From: an uncultured bacterium
Lineage (GTDB): Bacteria > Actinomycetota > Coriobacteriia > Coriobacteriales > Coriobacteriaceae
NCBI GenBank assembly: GCA_905215765.1
Contig: CAJMRP010000060.1
Coordinates: forward strand, 1-12,441
Direction of reading: 5' to 3'
DNA: 12,441 bases
Shown here: positions 1 to 5,939 of the stretch, one piece after another
Position numbering within the stretch: the stretch's first letter is position 1
How the letters are laid out: each line of letters starts with the position of its first letter
Notes under the pieces: generated by a model
What the model saw: the letters and a program-made list of their open reading frames with translations, nothing else
Database searches by the model: none
What the model was told of the DNA's origin: nothing
Position numbers and translations under genes: made by a program

Positions 1-119
1 CGCACACCGACTTCGCCGAGGGTGTCAGGCAGACGATCGACTGGTACATGGCCAACGAGTCCTGGTGGCGTCCGGCCAAGGAGGCCACTGAGTCCCGCTA
101 CCGCGCACAGGGGCGGTAG
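1..119 (+). CDS. rfbB: dTDP-glucose 4,6-dehydratase, C-terminal end (partial)
   Basis: Only the last 38 codons are present, in the frame starting at base 3 and ending with TAG at 117-119. The peptide begins HTDFAEGVRQTIDWY and continues through MANESWWRPAKEA, which I recognise as the typical end of RfbB/RmlB, where a D-F-x-x-G-hydrophobic-x-x-T-hydrophobic-x-W-Y segment is followed by a double Trp. The enzyme removes water from dTDP-glucose to give dTDP-4-keto-6-deoxyglucose in cytoplasmic dTDP-rhamnose synthesis for cell-surface polysaccharide. The catalytic YxxxK and the NAD-binding glycines lie upstream of the window and cannot be checked. The gene marks the left edge of the high-GC core; base composition drops soon after its stop. 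The following 187 bases (120-306) hold no gene or clear terminator that I can see. Confidence 0.8.
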   Translation, partial: HTDFAEGVRQTIDWYMANESWWRPAKEATESRYRAQGR

Positions 120-306
120 GGGGCGTGATGCCGGGCTTTTGACGTTGTTAATGCGTGCCCGTCGGATGCGCACGGCAATGGGTTGCTTGGGTTTTGGTAC
201 CCCGTGCGATGGCATTGATATGCTTTCGCATGTGGCTTTTGCATGTGACCAAAGAGTTACCGTTCCGACTTATATGCCGTCGGCCTAAGGAAGTTCTCCA
301 AATCGA

Positions 307-648
307 TCAAGCTGCTTTATCGGCTTCGGGCCATTTATTCGCCGTGGTTCTTTTGCTTTTAGCGGCGATATCCTGATTCTTGCCAGTATTGTTTTTGCAT
401 ACCTGTTCGTATTTTCTAATCTGGTCTTTGTATTCCTTAATGAGGACCTCTAAGGATTCATCGAGAAACAGCAGCATTTCGCTCCCGTCATATCCATCTG
501 CTGTATCGTCAATGAATCTGCATCCCGAGAGCGGGATATCGCAGGAGCATTTGCCGATCAGATTTTCCAGTATTTCTAGTCGACGGAGCAGTACTCCTGC
601 ATCGTCTAGGATATCGAGCCAATTTCGTACCTCTTTGCAAAACAGCAT
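307..648 (-). CDS. Small protein of unknown function
   Basis: A 113-residue ORF read leftwards. I chose the ATG at 648 because AAAGGA lies six bases upstream of it; the GTG at 663 would extend the protein by five codons that contain this ribosome binding site. The protein is mostly helical and charged, with a Cys-x-Cys pair near residues 34-36, an acidic centre (DDTADGYDGSE) and a helix rich in Leu, Glu and Lys, then a basic Lys/Arg/Thr tail. There is no signal peptide, membrane segment or helix-turn-helix that I can recognise. The helix-loop-helix layout is loosely like small phage proteins of the DUF1492 kind, but I would not name it on that. It is AT-richer than the core genes and is divergent from the gene pair starting at 835, so it may belong to the same acquired island. 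The overlapping plus-strand reading frame (380-685) looks like a shadow. Confidence 0.6.
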   Translation of the reverse strand: MLFCKEVRNWLDILDDAGVLLRRLEILENLIGKCSCDIPLSGCRFIDDTADGYDGSEMLLFLDESLEVLIKEYKDQIRKYEQVCKNNTGKNQDIAAKSKRTTANKWPEADKAA

Positions 649-696
649 GTTGATTCCTTTCACTTTATGGCTCTGCGTAACGTAGGGAATCTAATG

Positions 697-725
697 ATTC
701 GTGCGGACACAAATGCGCCTGTCAA
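697..725 (-). promoter_or_regulatory. Possible promoter of the minus-strand small gene
   Basis: On the minus strand a perfect TTGACA (complement of 720-725) is followed after 17 bases by ACGAAT (complement of 697-702), about 50 bases upstream of the start at 648. The -10 match is only three of six, so this is tentative. Confidence 0.25.
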
Positions 726-834
726 AATCTGGTCTAGATGCCGGCTATATCTAAATGTAAGAATGGGGATAATCCTTTAAGTATTTTGCCTGCTATCTAT
801 TAGTGGCTTCATTTACTTTTAGGGTGTGATTTTA

Positions 835-1737
835 ATGCCGGTTACTTCGCGAAGGACACTAGTTGCCTATAAATTAACTTGTCATGAATCACGAAAGCCT
901 GATAAGCTTCTAGATCTCGACTCAATTTATAAGTCTGATTTTAAGCGAGCTTTTATCGAGTTCTGCGCTTCGGATCAGAGTGCTATTCAACAGGAAAAGC
1001 TCGGCAAGTACTGTCATCTTGGCAAGCCAGTTGACTATGATGAGGGCGTCTTGCTTGAATTGCAGTCAGGATCAAACGGTGAAGAGTTTGCCATCCTTGA
1101 TCCCGGGTCGGATGCCATTGTTGGCGAATTTGACAGTGAGAAAGCACCGATGGTTCGCTCAAGAGTTTATCTGAGAAAACCAGTGGGAAAATATGCGATT
1201 CTTTGCGTTGAGCATGTTGTTGGGTCTGCGGGCGACACGTTTCTTAAGGCCCCATTTAAAAACTGGCTAAAAGCTGCTGCTCCAGGATGTCTTTTGGACT
1301 GGGAGCCCATTGCCGAGGAAGAATCTTTCGATGCCTTTAAAAGCATCGAGGATTTTGAAGTTCGGAAATATCTCAGGTCAAGTGATATAGCGGATCCCCT
1401 GATAACAGGAGCTAATTATATTTCATATAAATTGGCTCATAAAAGAAGGCGGCCTTTCTCAATTGCGTTGTTTAGGGAAGCTGTTTCTGATTTTGAAAAG
1501 GCAAAGACAATGTTTGGTCTTGTTCCGCCCGATTTAAAGGATGACAAGGTTGAAGTTTATGTTCGAGCGAACAGCAAAGACGGTCGAACTGTTCAGTTCG
1601 ATATTTCTTCGCCTTTTGACATGAAAGTTAGAGAGATACTTAACGACCGAGGTGATGCCGTCCTAAATGACGAGTCTTTCATTAAGAGATGCAATGACAA
1701 GTGCAAAATCATTGAGCATCGTTTTGGGCGAGGCTAG
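835..1737 (+). CDS. Unrecognised soluble protein, first gene of a two-gene module
   Basis: A 300-residue protein. I chose ATG 835 because AGGG at 821-824 is suitably placed; the in-frame GTG at 826 overlaps that site. There is no signal peptide or membrane segment. The first 45 residues are mixed and basic. A probable beta-rich part follows at residues 70-130 (for example VLLELQSGSNGEEFAILD and VYLRKPVGKYAILCVEHV). A conserved-looking stretch, DFEVRKYLRSSDIADPLI at about 174-191, is followed by a basic KRRRP at 203-207. I do not recognise the family and no nuclease, NTPase or protease motif is evident. The layout, with a hydrophobic strand, a helix, then a 'V-R-K-x-x-x-S-x-D-I-A-D' segment, feels like uncharacterised proteins of mobile islands, but that is an impression. 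The membrane protein gene begins 20 bases after its stop, so the two are probably co-transcribed and may act together. Low GC suggests acquisition. Confidence 0.75.
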   Translation: MPVTSRRTLVAYKLTCHESRKPDKLLDLDSIYKSDFKRAFIEFCASDQSAIQQEKLGKYCHLGKPVDYDEGVLLELQSGSNGEEFAILDPGSDAIVGEFDSEKAPMVRSRVYLRKPVGKYAILCVEHVVGSAGDTFLKAPFKNWLKAAAPGCLLDWEPIAEEESFDAFKSIEDFEVRKYLRSSDIADPLITGANYISYKLAHKRRRPFSIALFREAVSDFEKAKTMFGLVPPDLKDDKVEVYVRANSKDGRTVQFDISSPFDMKVREILNDRGDAVLNDESFIKRCNDKCKIIEHRFGRG

Positions 1738-1757
1738 TCATTGAATGGTGGTTTCGC

Positions 1758-2288
1758 ATGGGAAAGATTTCTCTTAAGGGTCTATTTGATCGATATCTGA
1801 AGACCCTGCATTCAGTTGACGATGACTCTCTCTATGCTCCAGATATTTTCGTTCATATTGGAATCCCTGTCGTGCTATTTATCCTAGCGATTATTAAGCC
1901 TGATGTTGCCGTTGGAGCTCGTCCTTACTTTGCGAACGCCATGACTGCGATATCGGTAATTTCTGGCTTTATGTGCGGTTTGGCCTTGATGATATTTGAG
2001 CTTAGGATTAATTTGAACGAGAGTAAGGGGAAACTAGGAGAAAGCTCTCAAGAGCTCGAACTTATAGACGAGTTATTTTCAGACGTAATGTGGTCTGTCG
2101 TTGTGGGTTTTCTAACGGTAGGCGCTATGGCGATTTCTGGCAACGTGTCTGATGATTCATTTGCGAATACACTCTCCACCGCGCTCGCTTTTGCTTCGTG
2201 TGCCAATTTCATCATTGTTACTCTAATGTGCATTAAACGAATCGATGTTTGTTATCAATTTGTTTCTAGGTACTGGGGACGAAAATAG
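1758..2288 (+). CDS. Four-helix membrane protein, second gene of the module
   Basis: A 176-residue protein with four clear hydrophobic segments at about residues 30-46, 60-80, 110-127 and 139-159. A charged cytoplasm-like region, 81-108, is rich in Glu, Lys and Ser and separates the two helical hairpins. The N-terminal 29 residues are amphipathic and the C-terminus is short and basic (SRYWGRK). There is no signal peptide and no transporter or enzyme motif I can name. Starting 20 bases after the preceding stop, with only a weak GGTGG six bases upstream, it is likely coupled to that gene. Small four-helix proteins paired with one soluble protein occur in known defence systems: in Kiwa, KwaA is a four-helix membrane protein and KwaB is soluble, though there the membrane gene comes first. 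I see no sequence basis for calling this Kiwa. A role as a membrane effector is inference only. Confidence 0.75.
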   Translation: MGKISLKGLFDRYLKTLHSVDDDSLYAPDIFVHIGIPVVLFILAIIKPDVAVGARPYFANAMTAISVISGFMCGLALMIFELRINLNESKGKLGESSQELELIDELFSDVMWSVVVGFLTVGAMAISGNVSDDSFANTLSTALAFASCANFIIVTLMCIKRIDVCYQFVSRYWGRK

Positions 2289-2524
2289 GTCATTCGTGCG
2301 TCATCACTCCTTTGTTTTTAGCTTAATTGAGACGATGCCTCCTTGCCTGGATAGGTCGCTTATTCTGCGTTGGGCCCCAGCCTCTTTCGAAAGTATCCGT
2401 ATTGCGCATTGACATCGTCGTCCACCCGGCTGAATATTTTTGCTCGGCATCGCTTCAAAACTTTCGCGTCACCCGTTGTGTTTGGGCTGCCACTGGTCCT
2501 GCCTTCAGGGTATCGGGTTCTTAC

Positions 2525-2550
2525 ATTTATCCGTGCATGTACGGATAAAT
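2525..2550. repeat. Perfect 10-bp inverted repeat with 6-base centre
   Basis: ATTTATCCGT at 2525-2534 is matched exactly by ACGGATAAAT at 2541-2550, around the centre GCATGT. It could be an operator or an RNA hairpin. No T-run follows, so it is not a simple terminator. It sits 15 bases before the small frame at 2566 and about 110 bases before the antitoxin repeats. Confidence 0.6.
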
Positions 2551-2565
2551 ACGGGAGATGTTCGG

Positions 2566-2628
2566 ATGAAGTTGATATTCAAGGATATTGATTCGACCTT
2601 GTCTAATTTCTATAAATCCCAAGATTAG
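2566..2628 (+). CDS. Possible 20-residue peptide or gene remnant
   Basis: ATG 2566 is preceded by GGGAG (2553-2557) at a spacing of 8 bases and opens a 20-codon frame ending in TAG at 2626-2628. The product starts MKLIFKDIDSTL and is hydrophilic and acidic. The ribosome binding site is better than chance would usually give, but a frame this short can arise by accident. It may be a true small peptide, a leader peptide, or the start of a gene truncated when the toxin-antitoxin locus arrived. I do not recognise it. Confidence 0.25.
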   Translation: MKLIFKDIDSTLSNFYKSQD

Positions 2629-2649
2629 TTTTTCTTTCTTGGGTATACT
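2618..2649 (+). promoter_or_regulatory. Putative antitoxin promoter with overlapping inverted repeat
   Basis: TATACT at 2644-2649 is a good -10 element ending 11 bases before the first antitoxin repeat, which fits a start near the repeat boundary. No good -35 is visible. CCCAAGA at 2618-2624 is matched exactly by TCTTGGG at 2637-2643, directly abutting the -10, so a regulator bound there would block the promoter. Type III loci usually have a single promoter in front of the antitoxin repeats. Confidence 0.45.
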
Positions 2650-2660
2650 TAAAATAGATA

Positions 2661-2710
2661 TTGGTCGTAGGGCGCGACCAACGGAATCAAAAGAAAGCCC
2701 ACTAAGAAGA
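2661..2710 (+). repeat. Antitoxin repeat, copy 1
   Basis: First 50-base unit: stem arms at 2661-2667 and 2675-2681, with pseudoknot partners GGGC 2670-2673 and GCCC 2697-2700. It ends ACTAAGAAGA. Confidence 0.9.
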
Positions 2711-2712
2711 TT

Positions 2713-2762
2713 TTGGTCGTAGGGCGCGACCAACGGAATCAAAAGAAAGCCCACTGAGAAGA
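2713..2762 (+). repeat. Antitoxin repeat, copy 2
   Basis: Second 50-base unit, separated from the first by TT and identical except for ACTGAGAAGA at its end. Its last base is shared with the terminator stem. I see no third partial copy. Confidence 0.9.
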
Positions 2763-2800
2763 TGCCTTCAATCTCTTTGGGTTGGAGGCATTTTCTTTTT
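2762..2800 (+). terminator. Attenuating terminator between antitoxin and toxin
   Basis: ATGCCT (2762-2767) pairs with AGGCAT (2786-2791), and the stem continues inward through CAA/TTG with G-T wobbles. It is followed by TTTTCTTTTT (2791-2800). In type III systems such a terminator lets most transcripts end after the antitoxin, with limited read-through into the toxin. The toxin ribosome binding site begins four bases after the T-run. Confidence 0.85.
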
Positions 2801-2814
2801 ATCGGAGGATCTAT

Positions 2815-3240
2815 ATGAATTCTAAAATTGTCTTTTTGACGAACTCGTTTTATCAAGATCATCCGAACCCGCCGTTCAAAGAGATGGAGCAAAAGCAAAA
2901 TCGTCCCTATATTGTCTTTTTGGTCGAGATCGAGGGACATACATGGGCTCTGCCTTTTCGCTCTCATATTCGCCATAGGTATGCATTTTTTACCGATGCT
3001 GTAAATAAATGTGGAATTGATTATTCGAAGGCCGTTGTAGTAGACAAGACTGAATATATTGACCACCAGGTGCGTCCCTACTTGCGCCAAAATGAATTTG
3101 AAGCACTTCGCGGAAATGAATTTGCCGTTCAAAAAGGATTTGAGAACTATATCAAGCTTTACAAGCGGGCTGTTAAATCCGGACACCCACGCTATCGTTC
3201 GCTTATCAAGTATTCAACTCTACAGAATTACGAGTTGTAA
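2815..3240 (+). CDS. tenpN: Type III toxin, TenpN/CptN-type endoribonuclease
   Basis: The 141-residue product has the length and motifs of the ToxN/AbiQ superfamily's TenpN/CptN branch: a start like NSKIVFLTNSFYQDH, RPYIVFLVEI at 30-39, LPFRSHIRH at 46-54, GIDYSKAVVV at 67-76, and a Leu/Tyr/Lys-rich C-terminal helix ending near LQNYEL. I recognise the RPY...V-E-I, PFR...H and GIDY-K-AVV pattern from this family. ToxN-like toxins cut mRNA and their own antitoxin precursor inside the cell, and the free toxin halts growth. ATG 2815 follows GGAGG (2804-2808) at six bases; the longer frame from 2782 would start inside the terminator and is not credible. The gene has 23 G/C in the 60 bases from 2821, well below the core genes, which fits horizontal transfer. 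The symbol reflects family likeness; CptN would be an equally fair label. Confidence 0.85.
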   Translation: MNSKIVFLTNSFYQDHPNPPFKEMEQKQNRPYIVFLVEIEGHTWALPFRSHIRHRYAFFTDAVNKCGIDYSKAVVVDKTEYIDHQVRPYLRQNEFEALRGNEFAVQKGFENYIKLYKRAVKSGHPRYRSLIKYSTLQNYEL

Positions 3241-3556
3241 TTAATGGGCTGACGTTTGAGCTTGATCTAGCACATGTCTGCTCCTTAATGCAGCGGGGCA
3301 TGAGAACTGCAGTTTTGATAACCGATGCCAAAAGTATGCGGCAAATTGCCGGTATTCCCGGCCAGCCGTGGGGCTCCTTGGGCACTAACCATCGCTCTCA
3401 CCGTCCACCGATTGCAAAAACGATTTACGCCGAATTGTTCGCTTGTCCCGCCGTACTTCGATTTGCCACGGACTCAACCTCGATACACTAATAGATGCTG
3501 CTACCAGCGTATTTCTGGTGCGCCTCTATTGGCTTTCCGTAGGGATCGGAGCGGTC
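3241..3556 (+). other. Intergenic stretch before the surface protein gene
   Basis: These 316 bases hold no credible gene; the overlapping open frames have no ribosome binding site and poor composition. A small GCCGG/CCGGC hairpin occurs in the middle (around 3351-3365) and a possible promoter at 3463-3489. Composition rises here from the AT-rich island back to the core level, so the right boundary of the island probably lies in this stretch. I see no tRNA, direct repeat pair or att-like site marking it. Confidence 0.5.
3463..3489 (+). promoter_or_regulatory. Possible promoter of the LPXTG protein gene
   Basis: TTGCCA (3463-3468) and TACACT (3484-3489) are separated by 15 bases, a little short of the ideal, and lie about 70 bases ahead of the chosen start. 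Both hexamers match the consensus in four of six positions. Confidence 0.35.
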
Positions 3557-4648
3557 ATGTCAGCCGTTTTGTCCAACCGTCATCGTCGTCAGATTCTGTT
3601 TGTTGCTATGGCCTGCCTATACGTTTTGCTGGGCGGGCCTTCTTATGCCGCGGGTGCGGATAGCCTTACCATCGCGGGTCAGACCTACGACGAGCCGGGC
3701 GTCTCGGGCACCGGCTGGGCCTGGACCGATGCCGACCATCTGCAGCTTAATGGCTACGCTGGCGAGGCCATTGGCGCGGAGGGCGATCTGGTGGTAACGC
3801 TGGTGGGCCAAAACGTTGTGGACGAGGCGCAGGCCGAGGATGCGGACATGTGTACGAGCGGCCTTGAGATGTGGGGCAACCTTACGCTTTGCGGCGCGTG
3901 CTCGCTGCGCGCGACGGGTTCGCAGTGCGGCGTCTTTGCGCTGGGTGCGCTGGTGATCGATGACTGTTCGGTCGAAGGCCGGGCAGACGGCAAGGGCATG
4001 AACGATGCCTCGGTGGCCGGCGTACGCGGGACCACCGTTACCGTGCGGGGCGGCGCGCACGTTGTTGCCGCCGGCAGCGGATCAGGCGATGATTGCCGCT
4101 TCTTTGGCGTGTACGCCTCCGATGGCCAGTTTGCCGTGGATGCCTCCTGGGTTGATGCGACCGGCGCCAACGCCGGGGTTGCCTGCGGGAGCGGCTCACT
4201 TACGTCCGCGCTGTTTGTGACGCCGATGGGCGGGGCTTTTGGTACTGCCAGTGTGATGGACGCCCGCGGGGCCGTAGCGCAGCATGTGGTAATTGAGCCC
4301 ACGGGCGTCCAGGCGCCGGCGGGGGAGACCCAGCCCGGTACCGATGAGCCCGCCGGCGGCGATGCCGCGGGGGATACAAGGCCCGGCAGCGAAGAAAAGC
4401 CCGGTGACGAGACCAAGCCCAGCGAGGATCCCGCGCTTACGCCTGGTCCGTCGCCCAAGCCGGACGCCAAGCCCACACCCGCGTCCACCAAGAAGCCTGC
4501 GACCAAGACTGCCAAGAAGACGAAGCCCGCACCGACGCCGGCCGCCGCCCTCCCCAAAACCGGTGACGGCGATTGGACGGTTGCATGCCTTGCCTTCGCC
4601 TCCCTAGGCATGCTGCTGCTTTGTTTAGCTTTGCTGACTGCGAAGTGA
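3557..4648 (+). CDS. LPXTG-anchored cell-surface protein
   Basis: A 363-residue exported protein. I chose ATG 3557 because GGAG sits five bases upstream and a signal peptide follows at once: a basic stretch SNRHRRQ (6-12), a hydrophobic core (13-27) and a likely cut after SYA or SYAA (31/32). Residues 35-247 are Gly/Ala/Val/Asp-rich with short repeated strand-and-turn units (for example GALVIDDCSVEG and GTTVTVRGGAHVV), as in right-handed beta-helix or carbohydrate-binding surface domains. Residues 248-331 are a Pro/Thr/Lys/Glu wall-spanning linker. LPKTG is at 332-336, followed by a membrane helix. A sortase would link the protein to peptidoglycan. The tail after the helix is only TAK, with a single Lys where several positive residues are usual. 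The ligand is unknown. No sortase gene is nearby in the window. Confidence 0.85.
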   Translation: MSAVLSNRHRRQILFVAMACLYVLLGGPSYAAGADSLTIAGQTYDEPGVSGTGWAWTDADHLQLNGYAGEAIGAEGDLVVTLVGQNVVDEAQAEDADMCTSGLEMWGNLTLCGACSLRATGSQCGVFALGALVIDDCSVEGRADGKGMNDASVAGVRGTTVTVRGGAHVVAAGSGSGDDCRFFGVYASDGQFAVDASWVDATGANAGVACGSGSLTSALFVTPMGGAFGTASVMDARGAVAQHVVIEPTGVQAPAGETQPGTDEPAGGDAAGDTRPGSEEKPGDETKPSEDPALTPGPSPKPDAKPTPASTKKPATKTAKKTKPAPTPAAALPKTGDGDWTVACLAFASLGMLLLCLALLTAK

Positions 4649-4701
4649 TTATCACTAGACATGCTCAAGTAGCTCATTGGTTTCCACGTGTATCTCTATC
4701 A

Positions 4702-4709
4702 TGTAATCG
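4702..4709 (+). promoter_or_regulatory. Possible ScrR half-operator upstream of scrR
   Basis: TGTAATCG here equals the reverse complement of one half (CGATTACA) of the two operators in front of scrA. It could allow weak self-repression of scrR. The other half is not conserved, so this is tentative. Confidence 0.3.
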
Positions 4710-4775
4710 CTACGTCATGCGGCCGCTCGCACGGGTATCATGGTGAAAGCGATTTCAATGACAGGGGTGGCGCGC

Positions 4776-5756
4776 GTGGTAAAGATGAAGGATGTCGCCG
4801 AGCTGGCGGGCGTTTCGAGCGCCGCGGTCTCGCGCTATCTTAACGGAGGATATATCTCGGCCGATAAGGCCGATCGCATTAAGCAGGCGATCGAGCTGAC
4901 CGGTTACGTGCGGTCCAACCAGGCCCGCGCGCTGCGCACCGGTTCTACCAAGCTCATTGGCGTTATCGTGCCTAAAATCAACTCCGAATCGGTAAGCCGC
5001 ATTACCGCGGGCATTGGACAGGTGCTCGATCGACGCGGTTATCAGATGCTGCTGGCGAACACCGACAACACGCCGGCGCGCGAGCTTGAGTATCTGGACC
5101 TGTTTCAGAATCACCCGGTCGACGGCATTGTGCTGGTCGCGACCATGATTACCAAAGAGCATCGCGCGGCTATTGCGTCTTGCCGCGTGCCCGTTGTGCT
5201 GATCGGTCAACAGGTCGACGGCGTGGCGTGCGTCTATCACGACGACTACGAGGCCTCCTTTGAGCTGGGCCATGCGCTCGCGGATCGTGTGGATGGCAAG
5301 ATCGCCTACATTGGCGTTACGGAAGAGGACCGCGCCGCCGGTTACGATCGCCGTCGGGGCTTTGAGGCGGGCTTGCGCGCTGCGGGTAGCCCGCTCGATG
5401 CCGCTTTAATTCGCCTGGGCTCGTTTACGCTCGACTCGGGCTATGGCGCGGCGCGTGAGTTGCTTTCCGTCGCTCCCGATGTTTCGTTTATCGCCTGTGC
5501 GACCGACACCATGGCGGCAGGCGCTCTGCGTGCCATCGATGAGGTTCGCGGCTTGGGCGAGGGCGTGCGTCGCGTGAGCGGCTTCGGCGACAACGCATTT
5601 TTGCGCGCGCTGACGGGCGGCATTCCCACCGTGCATTACGGCTACCTGACCAGCGGCGTCGAGGCGACCAATATGTTGCTCAACGCGCTCGATGGCGAGG
5701 AGGGGGAGAGCGGTCTAAAGACGCTCAAACTCGGCCATCAGCTTATGAATGTCTAG
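4776..5756 (+). CDS. scrR: LacI-family transcriptional repressor of the sucrose operon
   Basis: A DNA-binding protein of 326 residues from GTG 4776, which AGGGG (4763-4767) precedes by eight bases; the upstream in-frame ATG at 4740 adds 12 residues not typical of the family. Residues 4-24 (MKDVAELAGVSSAAVSRYLN) are the LacI helix-turn-helix, 49-58 (QARALRTGST) the hinge helix, and the rest a periplasmic-binding-protein-like sensor domain starting at LIGVIVPKI. LacI-type repressors bind paired half-sites as dimers and are released by a sugar or sugar phosphate. The scrA and scrB genes follow in the same direction, and two 15-bp operators lie in the 183-base gap before scrA. The inducer is presumably sucrose-6-phosphate or fructose, which I infer from context. 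A control of another sugar system cannot be excluded from sequence alone. Confidence 0.85.
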   Translation: MVKMKDVAELAGVSSAAVSRYLNGGYISADKADRIKQAIELTGYVRSNQARALRTGSTKLIGVIVPKINSESVSRITAGIGQVLDRRGYQMLLANTDNTPARELEYLDLFQNHPVDGIVLVATMITKEHRAAIASCRVPVVLIGQQVDGVACVYHDDYEASFELGHALADRVDGKIAYIGVTEEDRAAGYDRRRGFEAGLRAAGSPLDAALIRLGSFTLDSGYGAARELLSVAPDVSFIACATDTMAAGALRAIDEVRGLGEGVRRVSGFGDNAFLRALTGGIPTVHYGYLTSGVEATNMLLNALDGEEGESGLKTLKLGHQLMNV

Positions 5757-5843
5757 ATTTTGGGCACGTCTGCCCGCCTCTGAGCCCTTATGTTTGTCTC
5801 AAAACTACCATTCGCCGGCTATTTCCTACCGTTCACCCTACTA

Positions 5844-5858
5844 TGAAAACGATTACAG
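5844..5858 (+). promoter_or_regulatory. ScrR operator 1
   Basis: TGAAAACGATTACAG, an imperfect palindrome centred on CG, as LacI-family operators are. It starts at the last base of TACTAT (5839-5844), a possible -10 element with no clear -35, so a bound repressor would cover the promoter start. Confidence 0.65.
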
Positions 5859-5869
5859 ACATATGAAAC

Positions 5870-5884
5870 TGAAAACGATTACAG
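5870..5884 (+). promoter_or_regulatory. ScrR operator 2
   Basis: An exact copy of operator 1, 26 bases further on and 55 bases ahead of the scrA start. Two identical sites suggest cooperative repression. They also fit the consensus of CcpA sites, since both belong to the same regulator family, but an actinobacterium would not be expected to have CcpA. Confidence 0.65.
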
Positions 5885-5939
5885 TGTAAGTGTCAAAGAT
5901 GGCCGGGTGCAGATGCTCCCGTTGGAGGAAAGGGAAGTC

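Larger units (their letters stand above)
2289..2660 (+). other. Non-coding stretch upstream of the toxin-antitoxin locus
   Basis: These 372 bases hold no convincing gene longer than 20 codons; the longer open frames lack ribosome binding sites and protein-like composition. What can be seen is a perfect TTGACA at 2409-2414 with GAATAT 17 bases on (2432-2437) as a possible but unproven promoter, a perfect inverted repeat at 2525-2550, a 20-codon frame at 2566-2628 with a good ribosome binding site, and a second inverted repeat touching the putative antitoxin promoter. Part of the stretch (about 2330-2510) is less AT-rich than the genes on either side and could be a remnant. Confidence 0.5.
2661..2762 (+). 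ncRNA. Type III antitoxin RNA (TenpI/CptI-like), two repeats
   Basis: Two 50-base units with a period of 52 differ at one base (A at 2704, G at 2756). In each unit TTGGTCG pairs with CGACCAA to make a 7-bp stem with loop TAGGGCG. GGGC in that loop can pair with GCCC 23 bases downstream of it, after an A-rich stretch, which gives an H-type pseudoknot. Type III antitoxins are known to be short tandem RNA repeats, each a pseudoknot that binds and inhibits its toxin, cut from a precursor by the toxin itself. The terminator and toxin gene that follow complete the expected order. The exact RNA ends and cut sites cannot be read from the DNA; the A-rich part of each unit is a plausible cut region. 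Confidence 0.85.

Noticed and set aside
22..376. Plus-strand frames of 88 and 73 codons at the left end
   Set aside because: They overlap the rfbB end in other frames, have no ribosome binding site and show Arg/Pro-rich shadow composition.
835..2288. Naming the gene pair Kiwa (kwaA/kwaB)
   Set aside because: The architecture is similar, but the gene order is reversed and I see no residue-level likeness to DUF4868 or KwaA.
2327..2591. Plus-strand frames of 73 codons before the toxin-antitoxin locus
   Set aside because: Two frames overlap each other, neither has a ribosome binding site, and both have Cys/Arg/Ser-rich composition unlike a real protein.
2661..2762. Direct repeats as a CRISPR array
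   Set aside because: Only a two-base gap separates the two 50-base units, so there are no spacers, and no cas genes are near. The terminator and toxin gene explain the repeats better.
2527..3186. 219-codon minus-strand frame across the toxin and antitoxin
   Set aside because: It is the complement of the toxin gene, repeats and terminator, which have strong independent support; it has no family signature.
3754..4677. 307-codon minus-strand frame opposite the LPXTG gene
   Set aside because: Its Ser/Pro/Ala-rich composition is what the complement of a Gly/Ala/Lys/Pro-rich gene gives; the plus strand has a signal peptide, sorting signal and ribosome binding site.
5844..5884. CcpA catabolite-repression sites
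   Set aside because: The sequences fit that consensus, but CcpA is a Firmicutes regulator and the adjacent LacI-family gene is the simpler binder.
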